This document shows positions 10,006 to 18,424 of a DNA stretch of 64,000 nucleotides, one piece after another. The translations under genes were made by a program, and so were the position numbers. Position 1 is the first letter of the stretch. Every line of letters starts with the position of its first letter. The DNA is from Dyadobacter sp. UC 10 (GTDB lineage Bacteria > Bacteroidota > Bacteroidia > Cytophagales > Spirosomataceae): NCBI RefSeq assembly GCF_008369915.1, contig NZ_VSRN01000001.1, positions 3,654,501 through 3,718,500 of the forward strand, given 5' to 3'. The notes beneath the pieces were generated by a model. The model saw only the letters and a program-made list of their open reading frames with translations. It had not been told where the DNA came from and did no database searches.

Positions 10006-10168
10006 GGCTGTTGGCTGTTGGCTTTTAGCTATTAGCTTTTAGCTTTTAGCTTTTAGGAATTTGGCTTTTAGGAATTAGCTGTAGCAAATATTAATTATTT
10101 GCTGCTATTGCGAACATCTGTAAGCTAACTCCTAAAAGCTAAAAGCTAACCGCTAATAGCCAACAGCC
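10006..10168. repeat. Long imperfect inverted repeat between convergent genes
   Basis: The left arm (10006-10080) is built from the repeated word TTAGCTTTTAGC, with GGCTGTTGGC at its start. The right arm (about 10122-10168) is its reverse complement, ending GCCAACAGCC. The centre has a second small palindrome (AGCAAATA / TATTTGCT, 10083-10103). It would fold into a long hairpin between the phosphatase and the NfeD gene and may act as a bidirectional terminator. The left arm has extra internal copies, so it looks like a mobile or slippage-prone intergenic repeat. Confidence 0.75.
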
Positions 10169-10169
10169 C

Positions 10170-10604
10170 CTACGATTCCTCCACGATCAGCACAATCCCT
10201 TCTGTTTTCTTGATCACTACCTTACTTCCCGCGGGGATTGAATTGTGGTTGTTTGCCAGCGCTTTCCATTCTGCGCCGCGGTAGTATATTTTGCCCTCTC
10301 CATCATTTGGAATATCCTTAATGACCATCGCCGTTTCTCCTACAAACTCTGAATATCCGGAATCGCCGGTACGTTCAAGCAATTTTCGGGCGTGTTTGCG
10401 GAGTACAAGTAAAGAGATAAGTGAAATAGCCGAAAATGCGAGGATCTGACTTTCGGTGGTTGGCAATACGCCCAGTAATGTTAGCAGCGAAGTTAGTAAA
10501 GCTCCGATCGCGAAGAATACAAAGACCAGTAAGATACTTACCAGTTCCGCCAGAAGCATAATCAGTCCGACGATCAGCCATATTTGTGGCAGCGATAAGT
10601 CCAT
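10170..10604 (-). CDS. NfeD-family membrane protein
   Basis: This protein has 144 residues from the Met at 10604. This start is chosen because it lies one base after the stop codon of the upstream SPFH gene; a longer frame to 10634 would overlap that gene. Two or three transmembrane segments fill residues 5-80 (LPQIWLIVGLIMLLAEL is the first). The C-terminal 65 residues form the NfeD OB-fold-like domain, with the typical GETAMVIKDI and GAEWKA segments. NfeD proteins pair with SPFH/stomatin proteins in membrane microdomains; the adjacency here is the standard arrangement. Confidence 0.88.
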   Translation of the reverse strand: MDLSLPQIWLIVGLIMLLAELVSILLVFVFFAIGALLTSLLTLLGVLPTTESQILAFSAISLISLLVLRKHARKLLERTGDSGYSEFVGETAMVIKDIPNDGEGKIYYRGAEWKALANNHNSIPAGSKVVIKKTEGIVLIVEES

Positions 10605-10605
10605 A

Positions 10606-11523
10606 CTATTTTTTCGGTTCTGATGATTTAACAACAGTCAGGGCGGTAGCGATCAGCGAGCTAACGTCGGCCAGGTTCGCCGGCAGGATGAGGGTATTGC
10701 CTGCTTTGGCCAGCTTGCCAAACTGTTCCACATAATTGTCGGCGACTTTCAACTGAACAGCCTCCAAACCGCCTTCTGTATTGATAGCCTGTGCCACAAG
10801 TCTGATACTTTCAGCGGTAGCCTCGGCAACCGATCGGAGTGCGGCAGCTTCCCCTTCGGCCTCATTAATTTGGCGTAACCTCAAACCTTCAGATTCCAAA
10901 ACCACTTTTTGTTTCTGACCTTCTGCTACATTAATAGCGGCCTGCTTTTCACCGTCCGACTGCAAAATCACGGCCCGGCGCTCACGTTCAGCCTGCATTT
11001 GTTTTTCCATAGCGTTCAAAACGCTTTGTGGCGGCGTGATATTTTTGATCTCATATCTTAAAACCTTCACTCCCCAACCAATTGCGGCTTCGTCGATAGA
11101 CTCTACAACTGCGCGGTTAATCGTCATACGTTCTTCAAATGTTTTGTCCAGATCCAGCTTACCTATTTCACTCCGCATGGTAGTCTGAGCCAGCTGAATT
11201 ACTGCAAAAGAATGATCCGCGATTCCGTAAGCCGCTTTTTTTGGGTCAATAACCTGGATAAATATCACGCCGTCCATCCGGACCTGTACATTGTCACGGG
11301 TAATACAGATCTGTTCGGGAATATCTATTGCTGTTTCCTTTAAAGTATATTTATATGCGATCCGGTCGAAAAAGGGGATGATGAAATTGATTCCCGGCTG
11401 AAGTACTGCATAAAATTTGCCTAAACGTTCAAGAATATAGGCAGTTTGTTGTGGGACTACCTTCACGGTCATCAGGATCGTGAATACTACGAGCACCAGC
11501 AATACTATCAGTGAAGTCGTCAT
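10606..11523 (-). CDS. SPFH/stomatin-like membrane protein (QmcA-like)
   Basis: This 305-residue protein has one N-terminal transmembrane segment (residues 3-20) followed by an SPFH (band 7) domain at about residues 20-180, including the segment GWGVKVLRYEIKNITPP. A helical Ala/Glu-rich coiled-coil stretch follows (about 180-240). Such proteins oligomerise at the membrane and are thought to organise protein quality-control or lipid microdomains. It forms a tight two-gene unit with the NfeD gene downstream. A promoter-like pair lies 22-53 bases upstream. Confidence 0.9.
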   Translation of the reverse strand: MTTSLIVLLVLVVFTILMTVKVVPQQTAYILERLGKFYAVLQPGINFIIPFFDRIAYKYTLKETAIDIPEQICITRDNVQVRMDGVIFIQVIDPKKAAYGIADHSFAVIQLAQTTMRSEIGKLDLDKTFEERMTINRAVVESIDEAAIGWGVKVLRYEIKNITPPQSVLNAMEKQMQAERERRAVILQSDGEKQAAINVAEGQKQKVVLESEGLRLRQINEAEGEAAALRSVAEATAESIRLVAQAINTEGGLEAVQLKVADNYVEQFGKLAKAGNTLILPANLADVSSLIATALTVVKSSEPKK

Positions 11524-11545
11524 GATATTTAGTTAAGGTTCTGTG

Positions 11546-11576
11546 CGAAAATAGCCATTCCAGTATAGGGTTGCAA
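11546..11576 (-). promoter_or_regulatory. Candidate promoter of the SPFH-NfeD unit
   Basis: Read on the minus strand, TTG (11576-11574), a 20-base spacer and TATTTTCG (11553-11546) resemble the Bacteroidota -33/-7 pair, with one mismatch in the -7 box. Confidence 0.4.
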
Positions 11577-11601
11577 CGGTTGTTATATCAATGCGACAGA
11601 A

Positions 11602-11624
11602 AATTGCCTGTCGGTTACCAGGCA
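11602..11624 (-). terminator. Weak terminator after the acyl-CoA dehydrogenase
   Basis: On the minus strand TGCCTG (11624-11619) pairs with CAGGCA (11610-11605) and is followed by AATTTT. The stem is only six base pairs. Confidence 0.4.
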
Positions 11625-11645
11625 GGATGGGTGGCATTGGAAATA

Positions 11646-12812
11646 TTAATCTTTCAATATTTCTTTTGATATTACCATTTTTTGAATTTCACTGGTACCC
11701 TCTCCGATAGTGCAAAGCTTACTGTCCCGATAAAATTTCTCTGCCGGATAATCCTTTACAAAACCATAACCGCCAAAGATCTGAACCGCTTCATTGGCAA
11801 CCCGGACCGCAGTTTCCGACGCATGATATTTGGCAGCGGCACTGGGAAGTGTAACCTTTTCACCGGCATCTTTTAATGCGGCCGCATGGAAAGTGAGCAG
11901 GGTGGAAGCCTGAATATCCGTATACATATCAGCCAGCTTGAACGCGATTGCCTGGAACTCGGAGATTGCCTTACCGAATTGTTTCCGTTCTTTCGAATAG
12001 GCCAATGCAGCTTCATAGGCGCCCAATGCAGTTCCGACAGACAATGCGGCGATCGAGATCCGGCCACCGTCGAGCACTTTCAACGACTGTATAAAGCCGT
12101 CACCAATTTCACCGAGCCGCTGGCTGTCAGGAATATGGCAATCCTCGAACAAGAGTTCGACAGTTTCGGATGCGCGCATTCCGAGTTTATCCTCTTTGCG
12201 GCCGGCAGTGAAGCCTTTTGTTCCCTGGTCGATAATGAAAGCGGTCGCGCCATGCTTGTCACCGGGCTCTCCGGTCCTGGTAATCAAAACAGCTACATCG
12301 CCGGTTTTTCCGTTTGTTATAAAATTTTTGGAACCATTGATAATCCATCCATCGCCGTTTCTGACAGCTGTTGTACGCATATTACCAGCATCGGAACCGG
12401 TATTAGGTTCTGTTAGCCCCCAGGCGCCGACAAACGCCCCGGTCGCAAGTTTGGGAAGGTATTGCTGCTTCTGGGCTGCATTTCCGAACATGCAAATGTG
12501 GTTGGTGCATAACGAATTGTGAGCGGCCATGGATAATCCGACGGACGGATCGGCCTTTGAAAGTTCAATAATCGCCGTGACATACTCTTTATACCCAAGC
12601 CCGGAGCCGCCATATTCCTCAGGAACCAGCATGCCCATCAGCCCCAATTCACCCAACTGGCTGAAAATTTCTCTCGGGAAATGCTGCTGTTCGTCCCACG
12701 TCCTGATATTAGGAGCGATTTGAGCGGACGCAAAATCGCGCACCATATCTTTAATAAGGTTGCACGTTTCTTCCCGTTGCGCGTGTGTCTGATCTGATTT
12801 TACCGAATCCAT
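11646..12812 (-). CDS. Acyl-CoA dehydrogenase
   Basis: This 388-residue protein is the normal size for the family. It shows the helical N-terminal domain, the FAD-contacting middle domain with LTEPNTGSDAGNM (about residues 133-145) and FITNGKTGDVAVL, and the C-terminal domain with IFGGYGFVKDYPAEKFYRD. The segment IGEGTSEIQ near the end contains the Glu that acts as catalytic base in the short/medium-chain enzymes. It oxidises acyl-CoA to enoyl-CoA, passing electrons to ETF. Chain-length preference cannot be read from the sequence. It is monocistronic and divergent from ugd. Confidence 0.93.
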   Translation of the reverse strand: MDSVKSDQTHAQREETCNLIKDMVRDFASAQIAPNIRTWDEQQHFPREIFSQLGELGLMGMLVPEEYGGSGLGYKEYVTAIIELSKADPSVGLSMAAHNSLCTNHICMFGNAAQKQQYLPKLATGAFVGAWGLTEPNTGSDAGNMRTTAVRNGDGWIINGSKNFITNGKTGDVAVLITRTGEPGDKHGATAFIIDQGTKGFTAGRKEDKLGMRASETVELLFEDCHIPDSQRLGEIGDGFIQSLKVLDGGRISIAALSVGTALGAYEAALAYSKERKQFGKAISEFQAIAFKLADMYTDIQASTLLTFHAAALKDAGEKVTLPSAAAKYHASETAVRVANEAVQIFGGYGFVKDYPAEKFYRDSKLCTIGEGTSEIQKMVISKEILKD

Positions 12813-12920
12813 AGTGTTGGTGATTATTTATAGTGACCAATGATAATGAGAATTAGATAAATACACTAGCCATATACGAACAAATCACGATCGTGCCGGT
12901 GAACATTCATGGAAAAAAAT

Positions 12921-12939
12921 TACTTTTGCAACCGGTTGC
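12921..12939 (+). promoter_or_regulatory. Promoter -7 element overlapped by an operator-like palindrome (ugd)
   Basis: TACTTTTG at 12921-12928 matches the TAnnTTTG consensus. It runs into a perfect 12-bp palindrome, GCAACCGGTTGC, at 12928-12939 with a central CG, the layout of LacI/GalR-family operators. A protein bound here would cover the start of transcription of ugd, whose ATG is 82 bases downstream. Confidence 0.5.
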
Positions 12940-13021
12940 GTTGTTCATACTTGAATAAATCCAATCCATTGCTCTCAATTAGTTACTCACGGTATAGGTT
13001 ATATAACAATTATCACATTTT

Positions 13022-14338
13022 ATGAAAATCGCAGTTGTTGGAACAGGTTATGTTGGTTTAGTTACAGGTACTTGCTTCGCCGAAACAGGCAACCAGGTTA
13101 CATGTGTTGACATTGATGTAAGAAAAGTCGAGATGTTGCAAAAAGGGGAGATCCCGATCTACGAGCCTGGCTTGGACGTACTTTTTGATCGCAACGTTGC
13201 CGAAGGCCGCCTGATTTTTACTACCGATCTTGTGGAAGGTATCAAAGGAGCTGAGGTTATTTTTCTTGCGCTGCCGACACCTCCCGGTGAAGACGGTTCT
13301 GCCGACCTTAAATATATCCTGAAAGTAGCTAACGATCTGGGCCCTATTCTGGATCAGTATGTAGTTATTGTTGATAAAAGTACAGTTCCTGTGGGAACAG
13401 CTGAAAAAGTAAATGCTGCGATTGCCCAAAACGCAAAAGTCGATTTCGACGTAGTCTCCAACCCGGAATTTTTAAGAGAGGGTGTTGCAGTGGAAGATTT
13501 CATGAAGCCTGACCGCGTTGTGGTAGGTACAACTTCCAGCAAAGCCAAAAAGGTAATGGAGAAACTATATGCTCCACTGGTAAGACAGGGTAACCCGGTG
13601 ATTTTTATGGACGAGCGCTCTGCCGAAATGACCAAATATGCGGCTAATTCGTTCCTGGCTATGAAAATTACTTTCATGAATGAAATAGCGAACCTTTGCG
13701 AAAAAGTGGGCGCAAATGTGGATGATATCCGTCGTGGTATCGGTACCGACAGCCGGATCGGCAAGCGTTTTCTTTTTGCAGGAATCGGTTACGGCGGAAG
13801 CTGCTTCCCGAAAGATGTACAGGCTTTGGCTAAAACTTCAAAAGACTATAACTACGACTTCCGCATCCTGAAATCAGTCATGGATGTAAATGATGATCAG
13901 AAGAAGAAATTGCTTCCAATGATCAAAGAATATTTCGGCGGGGACCTGAAAGGAAAAACAATTGCTGTCTGGGGATTGGCCTTCAAACCTTATACAGATG
14001 ATATCCGCGAAGCTCCTGCATTGGAAAACATAGAGGCATTTCTGGAAGCTGGTGCAAATGTAACAGCTTACGATCCTGAGGCGATGAACAATGTAAAGGC
14101 GGTATTGGGTGACAAGGTTACTTTCTGCCACACACCTTATGCAGCACTGGATGACGCGGATGCATTGGTTATCTTTACAGAATGGCCGCAATTCCGCACA
14201 CCCGAATTTGAAAAAATGGGTAAGCTGCTTAAAAACCGGGTAATTTTTGACGGTAGAAACCTTTACGAGTTGGATCAAATCCGTGAAATGGGTTACACCT
14301 ATTACAGCATTGGCCGTGAGAAAGTGGTGCCGGCCTGA
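13022..14338 (+). CDS. ugd: UDP-glucose 6-dehydrogenase
   Basis: This 438-residue protein has an N-terminal Rossmann motif, GTGYVG (residues 7-12), the central dimerisation domain, and a catalytic Cys at 261 inside GGSCFPKDV. The C-terminal UDP-binding domain includes WGLAFKPYTDDIREAPA. It oxidises UDP-glucose to UDP-glucuronate using two NAD+. The next gene, 35 bases downstream, decarboxylates UDP-glucuronate, so the pair makes UDP-xylose for cell-surface glycans. The upstream 200-base region contains the operator-like palindrome. Confidence 0.96.
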   Translation: MKIAVVGTGYVGLVTGTCFAETGNQVTCVDIDVRKVEMLQKGEIPIYEPGLDVLFDRNVAEGRLIFTTDLVEGIKGAEVIFLALPTPPGEDGSADLKYILKVANDLGPILDQYVVIVDKSTVPVGTAEKVNAAIAQNAKVDFDVVSNPEFLREGVAVEDFMKPDRVVVGTTSSKAKKVMEKLYAPLVRQGNPVIFMDERSAEMTKYAANSFLAMKITFMNEIANLCEKVGANVDDIRRGIGTDSRIGKRFLFAGIGYGGSCFPKDVQALAKTSKDYNYDFRILKSVMDVNDDQKKKLLPMIKEYFGGDLKGKTIAVWGLAFKPYTDDIREAPALENIEAFLEAGANVTAYDPEAMNNVKAVLGDKVTFCHTPYAALDDADALVIFTEWPQFRTPEFEKMGKLLKNRVIFDGRNLYELDQIREMGYTYYSIGREKVVPA

Positions 14339-14373
14339 TCAAAATTGTTTAAATCAAACTTAGCTCATTCTTA

Positions 14374-15366
14374 ATGAAACGTGTATTAATAACCGGGGCC
14401 GCAGGTTTTTTAGGCTCACATCTCTGCGAACGGTTCTTGAAGGAAGGAATGTATGTGATCGGTATGGATAACCTGATTACAGGCGATATGCGTAATATAG
14501 AGCATCTGATGCCGGACCCAAATTTCGAGTTCAATCATCATGATGTCACCAAGTATGTTCACATTCCTGGCGAGTTGGATTATATCATGCACTTTGCTTC
14601 TCCCGCCAGCCCGATCGACTACCTGAAAATCCCGATCCAAACCCTGAAAGTAGGAGCAATGGGAACGCACAACCTGCTTGGGCTTGCCCGCGTAAAAAAA
14701 GCACGTTTCATCATTGCATCCACTTCGGAAGTTTATGGCGACCCTCTGGTGCACCCGCAAACGGAAGATTACTGGGGACACGTTAACCCGATCGGGCCGA
14801 GAGGCTGCTACGATGAAGCGAAGCGTTACCAGGAAGCGATCACAATGGCTTATCACCGCTACCATGATCTGGAAACGAGGATTGTCAGGATATTTAATAC
14901 CTATGGCCCGAGAATGCGTTTGAATGACGGACGTGTATTGCCTGCATTTATCGGACAGGCTTTGCGAGGAGAGGACATTACTGTGTTTGGCGATGGTACG
15001 CAAACACGTTCATTCTGCTATGTAGATGATTTGGTAGAAGGTATTTATCGTCTGTTGATGAGCGACTATTCGCTGCCTGTTAATATCGGGAACCCTGGCG
15101 AAATCACAATTGGTCAGTTTGCAGAAGAAATTATCAAGCTGACATGCACGGATCAGAAAGTGGTTTATAAACCGCTTCCGCAGGACGATCCGAAACAACG
15201 CCAGCCGGATATTACCAAAGCAAGAGAAATACTGGGCTGGGAGCCAAAAGTATCGCGCGAGGAAGGTTTGCGCATTACTTATGACTACTTCCGGAATCTC
15301 CCGAAGGAGCGGCTGTACGAAGAAGCCAATCACAGAGGTTTTGAAGGATTCAGCGCTGCAAAATAG
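14374..15366 (+). CDS. uxs: UDP-glucuronate decarboxylase (UDP-xylose synthase)
   Basis: This 330-residue extended SDR enzyme has the NAD-binding motif GAAGFLGSH at residues 7-15 and the catalytic YxxxK at Y146-K150 (YDEAK). The segments NTYGPRMR and [15 protein letters not shown] are typical for the UXS group. It converts UDP-glucuronate to UDP-xylose with bound NAD+. Its position directly after ugd supports this over other nucleotide-sugar epimerases. It ends at a strong bidirectional terminator. Confidence 0.95.
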   Translation: MKRVLITGAAGFLGSHLCERFLKEGMYVIGMDNLITGDMRNIEHLMPDPNFEFNHHDVTKYVHIPGELDYIMHFASPASPIDYLKIPIQTLKVGAMGTHNLLGLARVKKARFIIASTSEVYGDPLVHPQTEDYWGHVNPIGPRGCYDEAKRYQEAITMAYHRYHDLETRIVRIFNTYGPRMRLNDGRVLPAFIGQALRGEDITVFGDGTQTRSFCYVDDLVEGIYRLLMSDYSLPVNIGNPGEITIGQFAEEIIKLTCTDQKVVYKPLPQDDPKQRQPDITKAREILGWEPKVSREEGLRITYDYFRNLPKERLYEEANHRGFEGFSAAK

Positions 15367-15413
15367 TTATAAAGCAGAAAAACCCGCAATTCGCGGGTTT
15401 TTCTGCTTTATAA
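15367..15413. terminator. Bidirectional intrinsic terminator between uxs and frr
   Basis: The arms are 21 bp and perfect (15367-15387 and 15393-15413) around a five-base loop, with A and T runs inside the stem, so it can serve both convergent transcripts. Confidence 0.9.
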
Positions 15414-15427
15414 CATAATGGTTGGTA

Positions 15428-15988
15428 CTAAACTTCCATAATCTCTTTTTCTTTCGCATTGAAGATCTGCTCGATTTTGGTTACAAAACCGTCAGTCAGT
15501 TTTTGCACGCGGTCTTCACTTACCTTTATCAGGTCTTCTGCAACTCCTTCCTTGGTTAGTTTCCTTAGGGAGTTATTTGCGTCCTGACGAATATTGCGGA
15601 TATTGATTTTTGCTGTTTCGATTTCGTTTTTAGCTCTCTTTACCAATTCCCTTCTGCGCTCTTCATTTAAAGGAGGCACTGAAATCCGGATCATTTCTCC
15701 ATCATTAGAAGGGGCGAAGCCCAGATTTCCATTGCGTATCGCTTTCTCGATTTCGTTGATGATTTTCTTTTCAAAAGGCCTGATCGCAATCGTCCTTGCA
15801 TCAGGCGTGTTGATGGTAGCAACATTCTGCAAAGGAGTCATTGAACCGTAGTATTCGATCTGAAGACCTTCCAGCATTTGTGGCGATGCTTTTCCGGCCC
15901 GAATTTTACCCAACTCAATGATAAGGTGTTTGATAGCGCCTTCCATGGTGTCCCTGGCGTCGTCCAGATATAATTCTATTTCTTCCAT
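15428..15988 (-). CDS. frr: Ribosome recycling factor
   Basis: This 186-residue protein has the normal RRF length. I chose the start at 15988 (MEEIELYLDD) rather than the longer frame to 16039, because 186 residues match the family and the extension would run into pyrH. Family segments are GKASPQMLEG, the VATINTPDARTIAIRPFEK strand region, and NDGEMIRISVPPLNEERR. RRF splits post-termination ribosomes together with EF-G. It lies 25 bases downstream of pyrH, the usual pyrH-frr order. Confidence 0.97.
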   Translation of the reverse strand: MEEIELYLDDARDTMEGAIKHLIIELGKIRAGKASPQMLEGLQIEYYGSMTPLQNVATINTPDARTIAIRPFEKKIINEIEKAIRNGNLGFAPSNDGEMIRISVPPLNEERRRELVKRAKNEIETAKINIRNIRQDANNSLRKLTKEGVAEDLIKVSEDRVQKLTDGFVTKIEQIFNAKEKEIMEV

Positions 15989-16013
15989 TGTTGTATATAG
16001 ATATGCTATTCTG

Positions 16014-16733
16014 CTAGTTGGAAATAAGCGTTCCGACATTTTCTCCCATCACCAGATCATACAGGTTTCCTGGTTTGTTCATGTCAAAAACGATAATGGG
16101 AAGGTTGTTTTCCTTACAAAGTGTGAAGGCCGTCAAATCCATGATTTTCAGATTCTTTGACAAAGCCTCGTCAAAAGTCAGTTTGGAATATTTGGTAGCA
16201 GTAGGGTCTTTTTCGGGATCGGCTGTATAAACGCCGTCGACACGGGTACCTTTTAAAACTACCTCCGATTCGGATTCGATGGCGCGCAGCCCAGCAGTAG
16301 TGTCAGTCGTGAAGTATGGATTTCCAGTTCCTGCTCCGAAGATCACGACCCGCCCTTTTTCAAGATGGCGAATAGCACGGCGACGGATCAGAGGCTCGCA
16401 AACCTGTTCCATTTTAATAGCCGACATCAGGCGTGTCTGAATACCATGTTTTTCAAGAGAGCTTTGGATCGCCATTCCATTGATGACCGTCGCCAGCATG
16501 CCCATATGATCGCCCTGCACCCTGTCGATACCGGATTTTTCTACCGAAGCGCCCCTGAAAATATTACCGCCTCCAATTACGATTGCGATCTGGACCCCGA
16601 CATCTGCGATCCTTCTGATTTCTTTTGCATAAATGTCAAGAATGTTGAAATCAATCACCTGGGCCTTGTCGCCTCCGTTAAGGGCTTCACCGCTTAATTT
16701 AAGTAATAAACGTTTGTATTTTGGTTCGGGCAT
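16014..16733 (-). CDS. pyrH: Uridylate kinase
   Basis: This 239-residue protein begins with [13 protein letters not shown], the nucleotide-binding start of the amino-acid-kinase fold, followed by [13 protein letters not shown] and the [11 protein letters not shown] segment that is diagnostic for bacterial UMP kinase. It phosphorylates UMP to UDP and is an essential hexamer, usually activated by GTP and inhibited by UTP. It is followed by frr after 25 bases and preceded by the biotin carrier gene with a 63-base gap. Confidence 0.97.
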   Translation of the reverse strand: MPEPKYKRLLLKLSGEALNGGDKAQVIDFNILDIYAKEIRRIADVGVQIAIVIGGGNIFRGASVEKSGIDRVQGDHMGMLATVINGMAIQSSLEKHGIQTRLMSAIKMEQVCEPLIRRRAIRHLEKGRVVIFGAGTGNPYFTTDTTAGLRAIESESEVVLKGTRVDGVYTADPEKDPTATKYSKLTFDEALSKNLKIMDLTAFTLCKENNLPIIVFDMNKPGNLYDLVMGENVGTLISN

Positions 16734-16796
16734 GATTGTGATATCGGTGTTTTCGGTCGTAAAAATAAGCGGACAGAGTTCAGATTACCAACTTAT

Positions 16797-17333
16797 TTAT
16801 TGAAACTCCATTAATACCTGGTTTTTTTCAACAATTTCACCGGGAGCTACTTTCAATGATCTGATGGTGCCATTTCCGGAAGATTTGATGACATTCTCCA
16901 TTTTCATCGCGACCAGCACAAGCAAAATGTCCCCTTTGCTGACCTGATCACCTTCCCCAACAGCTACCGATTGAATAAGCCCTGGCATAGGTGCTTTGAC
17001 ATTATTGACCTTTTTAGAGTCGCTGTTTTGCAGGCCCATTCCTTCCAGCAGCAGGTCGAGCCGATCTTTCGCAGTCGTAAAATATTCAGCTCCGTTGATC
17101 AGCAGCCGGAAAGATTTATCAGCAGGGTTACTGCCCAGTATTTCAATGTTATAAGATTTATTTTTCCAGATCAAATGGTACAGGTTTTCTCGGATCTGCA
17201 CCATATCGCCATCAAAGAGCGACTCGCCGATCAGCCAGCCTTCCGGCTTTTTATCGATGGTTACCACCCTCGCTTCATCGGTCGCGGACGTGTTTTCAAC
17301 AGGAGCATCGTTAGCAACCGTTATTTTCAACAT
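16797..17333 (-). CDS. Biotin carboxyl carrier protein/domain
   Basis: This 178-residue protein ends in a biotinyl domain (about residues 110-178) with the motif VAMKMENV; K144 is the expected biotinylation site. The N-terminal 100 residues form a separate beta-rich region like the spacer upstream of biotinyl domains in acyl-CoA carboxylase alpha subunits. Here it is a stand-alone carrier. Partner subunits are not adjacent; a carboxyltransferase beta-type subunit is encoded about 23 kb away (40429-41988), but linking the two is inference. Its first seven bases overlap the end of dusB, which suggests co-transcription. Confidence 0.9.
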   Translation of the reverse strand: MLKITVANDAPVENTSATDEARVVTIDKKPEGWLIGESLFDGDMVQIRENLYHLIWKNKSYNIEILGSNPADKSFRLLINGAEYFTTAKDRLDLLLEGMGLQNSDSKKVNNVKAPMPGLIQSVAVGEGDQVSKGDILLVLVAMKMENVIKSSGNGTIRSLKVAPGEIVEKNQVLMEFQ

Positions 17334-18316
17334 AGGATTTCGCTGTAATCGTTGGCGACCTCTTTTAAAATATAATCCAGCTCCTCGAAAGTCATCGCCT
17401 CAACCAGCCGCATCCGGTAAGGTTTGAAATGCTCCATCCCTTTAAAGTAATTAGTATAATGCCGGCGCATCTCAAAAACACCCGCGACAGGTCCTTTCCA
17501 GCGGATGGAAAATTCGAGGTGCCTGCGGCATACATCCACACGCTGCTCGATTGTAGGCGGGGCGAGCTTTTCGCCGGTTCGCATATAATGCTTTATTTCG
17601 TTAAAAATCCACGGATTACCGATCGTCGCCCTGCCGATCATGATACCGTCTACCCCGAAACGGTTCCTGTATTCCAGGGCCTTTTCCGGCGTATCTACGT
17701 CGCCATTTCCGAATATTGGAATAGTTATCCTTGCGTTCTCCTTAATTTTGGCGATCAAAGTCCAGTCGGCCTCGCCTTTGTACATCTGCACCCGCGTACG
17801 GCCGTGAATGGACAATGCTTTTATTCCTATATCCTGCAGGCGTTCCGCTACTTCCTGCACATTCTTGGTATTCTCATCCCAGCCCAGCCGCGTTTTGACT
17901 GTCACCGGCAAATGCGTGGATTTGATCACTGCCTCAGTCATTTTTACCATCTTAGGGACATCCTGCAGCAGAGCCGCCCCGGCACCGCGACAAGCAACGT
18001 TCTTCACCGGGCAGCCATAATTGATGTCGATCAGATCGGGGTGTACCCTCGAAGCGATTTCGGCGCAGGAGCCCATGGTTTCGACGTCGCTTCCAAAAAG
18101 CTGAATGCCTACCGGGCGCTCGTATTCAAATATGTCCAGCTTTTGCACGCTTTTTGCCGCATCCCGGATCAATCCTTCCGAGGATACAAATTCAGTGTAC
18201 ATCAGATCCGCCCCGTTTTCTTTGCAAACCGCCCTGAAAGGAGGATCGCTTACATCTTCCATAGGTGCAAGGAGCAGTGGAAAATCGCTCAGTTCTATAT
18301 TTCCAATCTTGACCAT
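17327..18316 (-). CDS. dusB: tRNA-dihydrouridine synthase (DusB-like)
   Basis: The protein has 329 residues from the start at 18316 (MVKIGNIEL); the frame is open to 18430, but the extra 38 residues are not family-like. It is a TIM-barrel flavoprotein with LAPMEDVSDPPFR at the start, the NYGCPVK and CRGAGAALL segments that hold the catalytic Cys region, and the FMN-phosphate site GNGDVDTPEKAL followed by GVDGIMIGRATIGNPWIF. It reduces specific uridines in tRNA with NADPH. It is divergent from the CPBP protease gene. Confidence 0.95.
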   Translation of the reverse strand: MVKIGNIELSDFPLLLAPMEDVSDPPFRAVCKENGADLMYTEFVSSEGLIRDAAKSVQKLDIFEYERPVGIQLFGSDVETMGSCAEIASRVHPDLIDINYGCPVKNVACRGAGAALLQDVPKMVKMTEAVIKSTHLPVTVKTRLGWDENTKNVQEVAERLQDIGIKALSIHGRTRVQMYKGEADWTLIAKIKENARITIPIFGNGDVDTPEKALEYRNRFGVDGIMIGRATIGNPWIFNEIKHYMRTGEKLAPPTIEQRVDVCRRHLEFSIRWKGPVAGVFEMRRHYTNYFKGMEHFKPYRMRLVEAMTFEELDYILKEVANDYSEILC

Positions 18317-18406
18317 TTCTGTTGAAAAGTGTTTAAAACGGCTGTTTTCAATAGCACTTTTGAAGCTCGCAGTTGTTAAGCGCTTATTTTTAAATTGATA
18401 ATAAAC

Positions 18407-18418
18407 TGTAAATTTACA
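18407..18418. promoter_or_regulatory. Perfect 12-bp palindrome in a divergent intergenic region
   Basis: TGTAAATTTACA lies seven bases before the CPBP protease ATG and about 90 bases before the dusB start. It includes TAAATTTA, one mismatch from the -7 consensus. It could be a regulator site, or chance in AT-rich DNA. Confidence 0.3.
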
Positions 18419-18424
18419 CCAATT

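Noticed and set aside
17429..18325. 298-codon plus-strand frame opposite dusB
   Set aside because: Shadow of the DUS gene with atypical composition.
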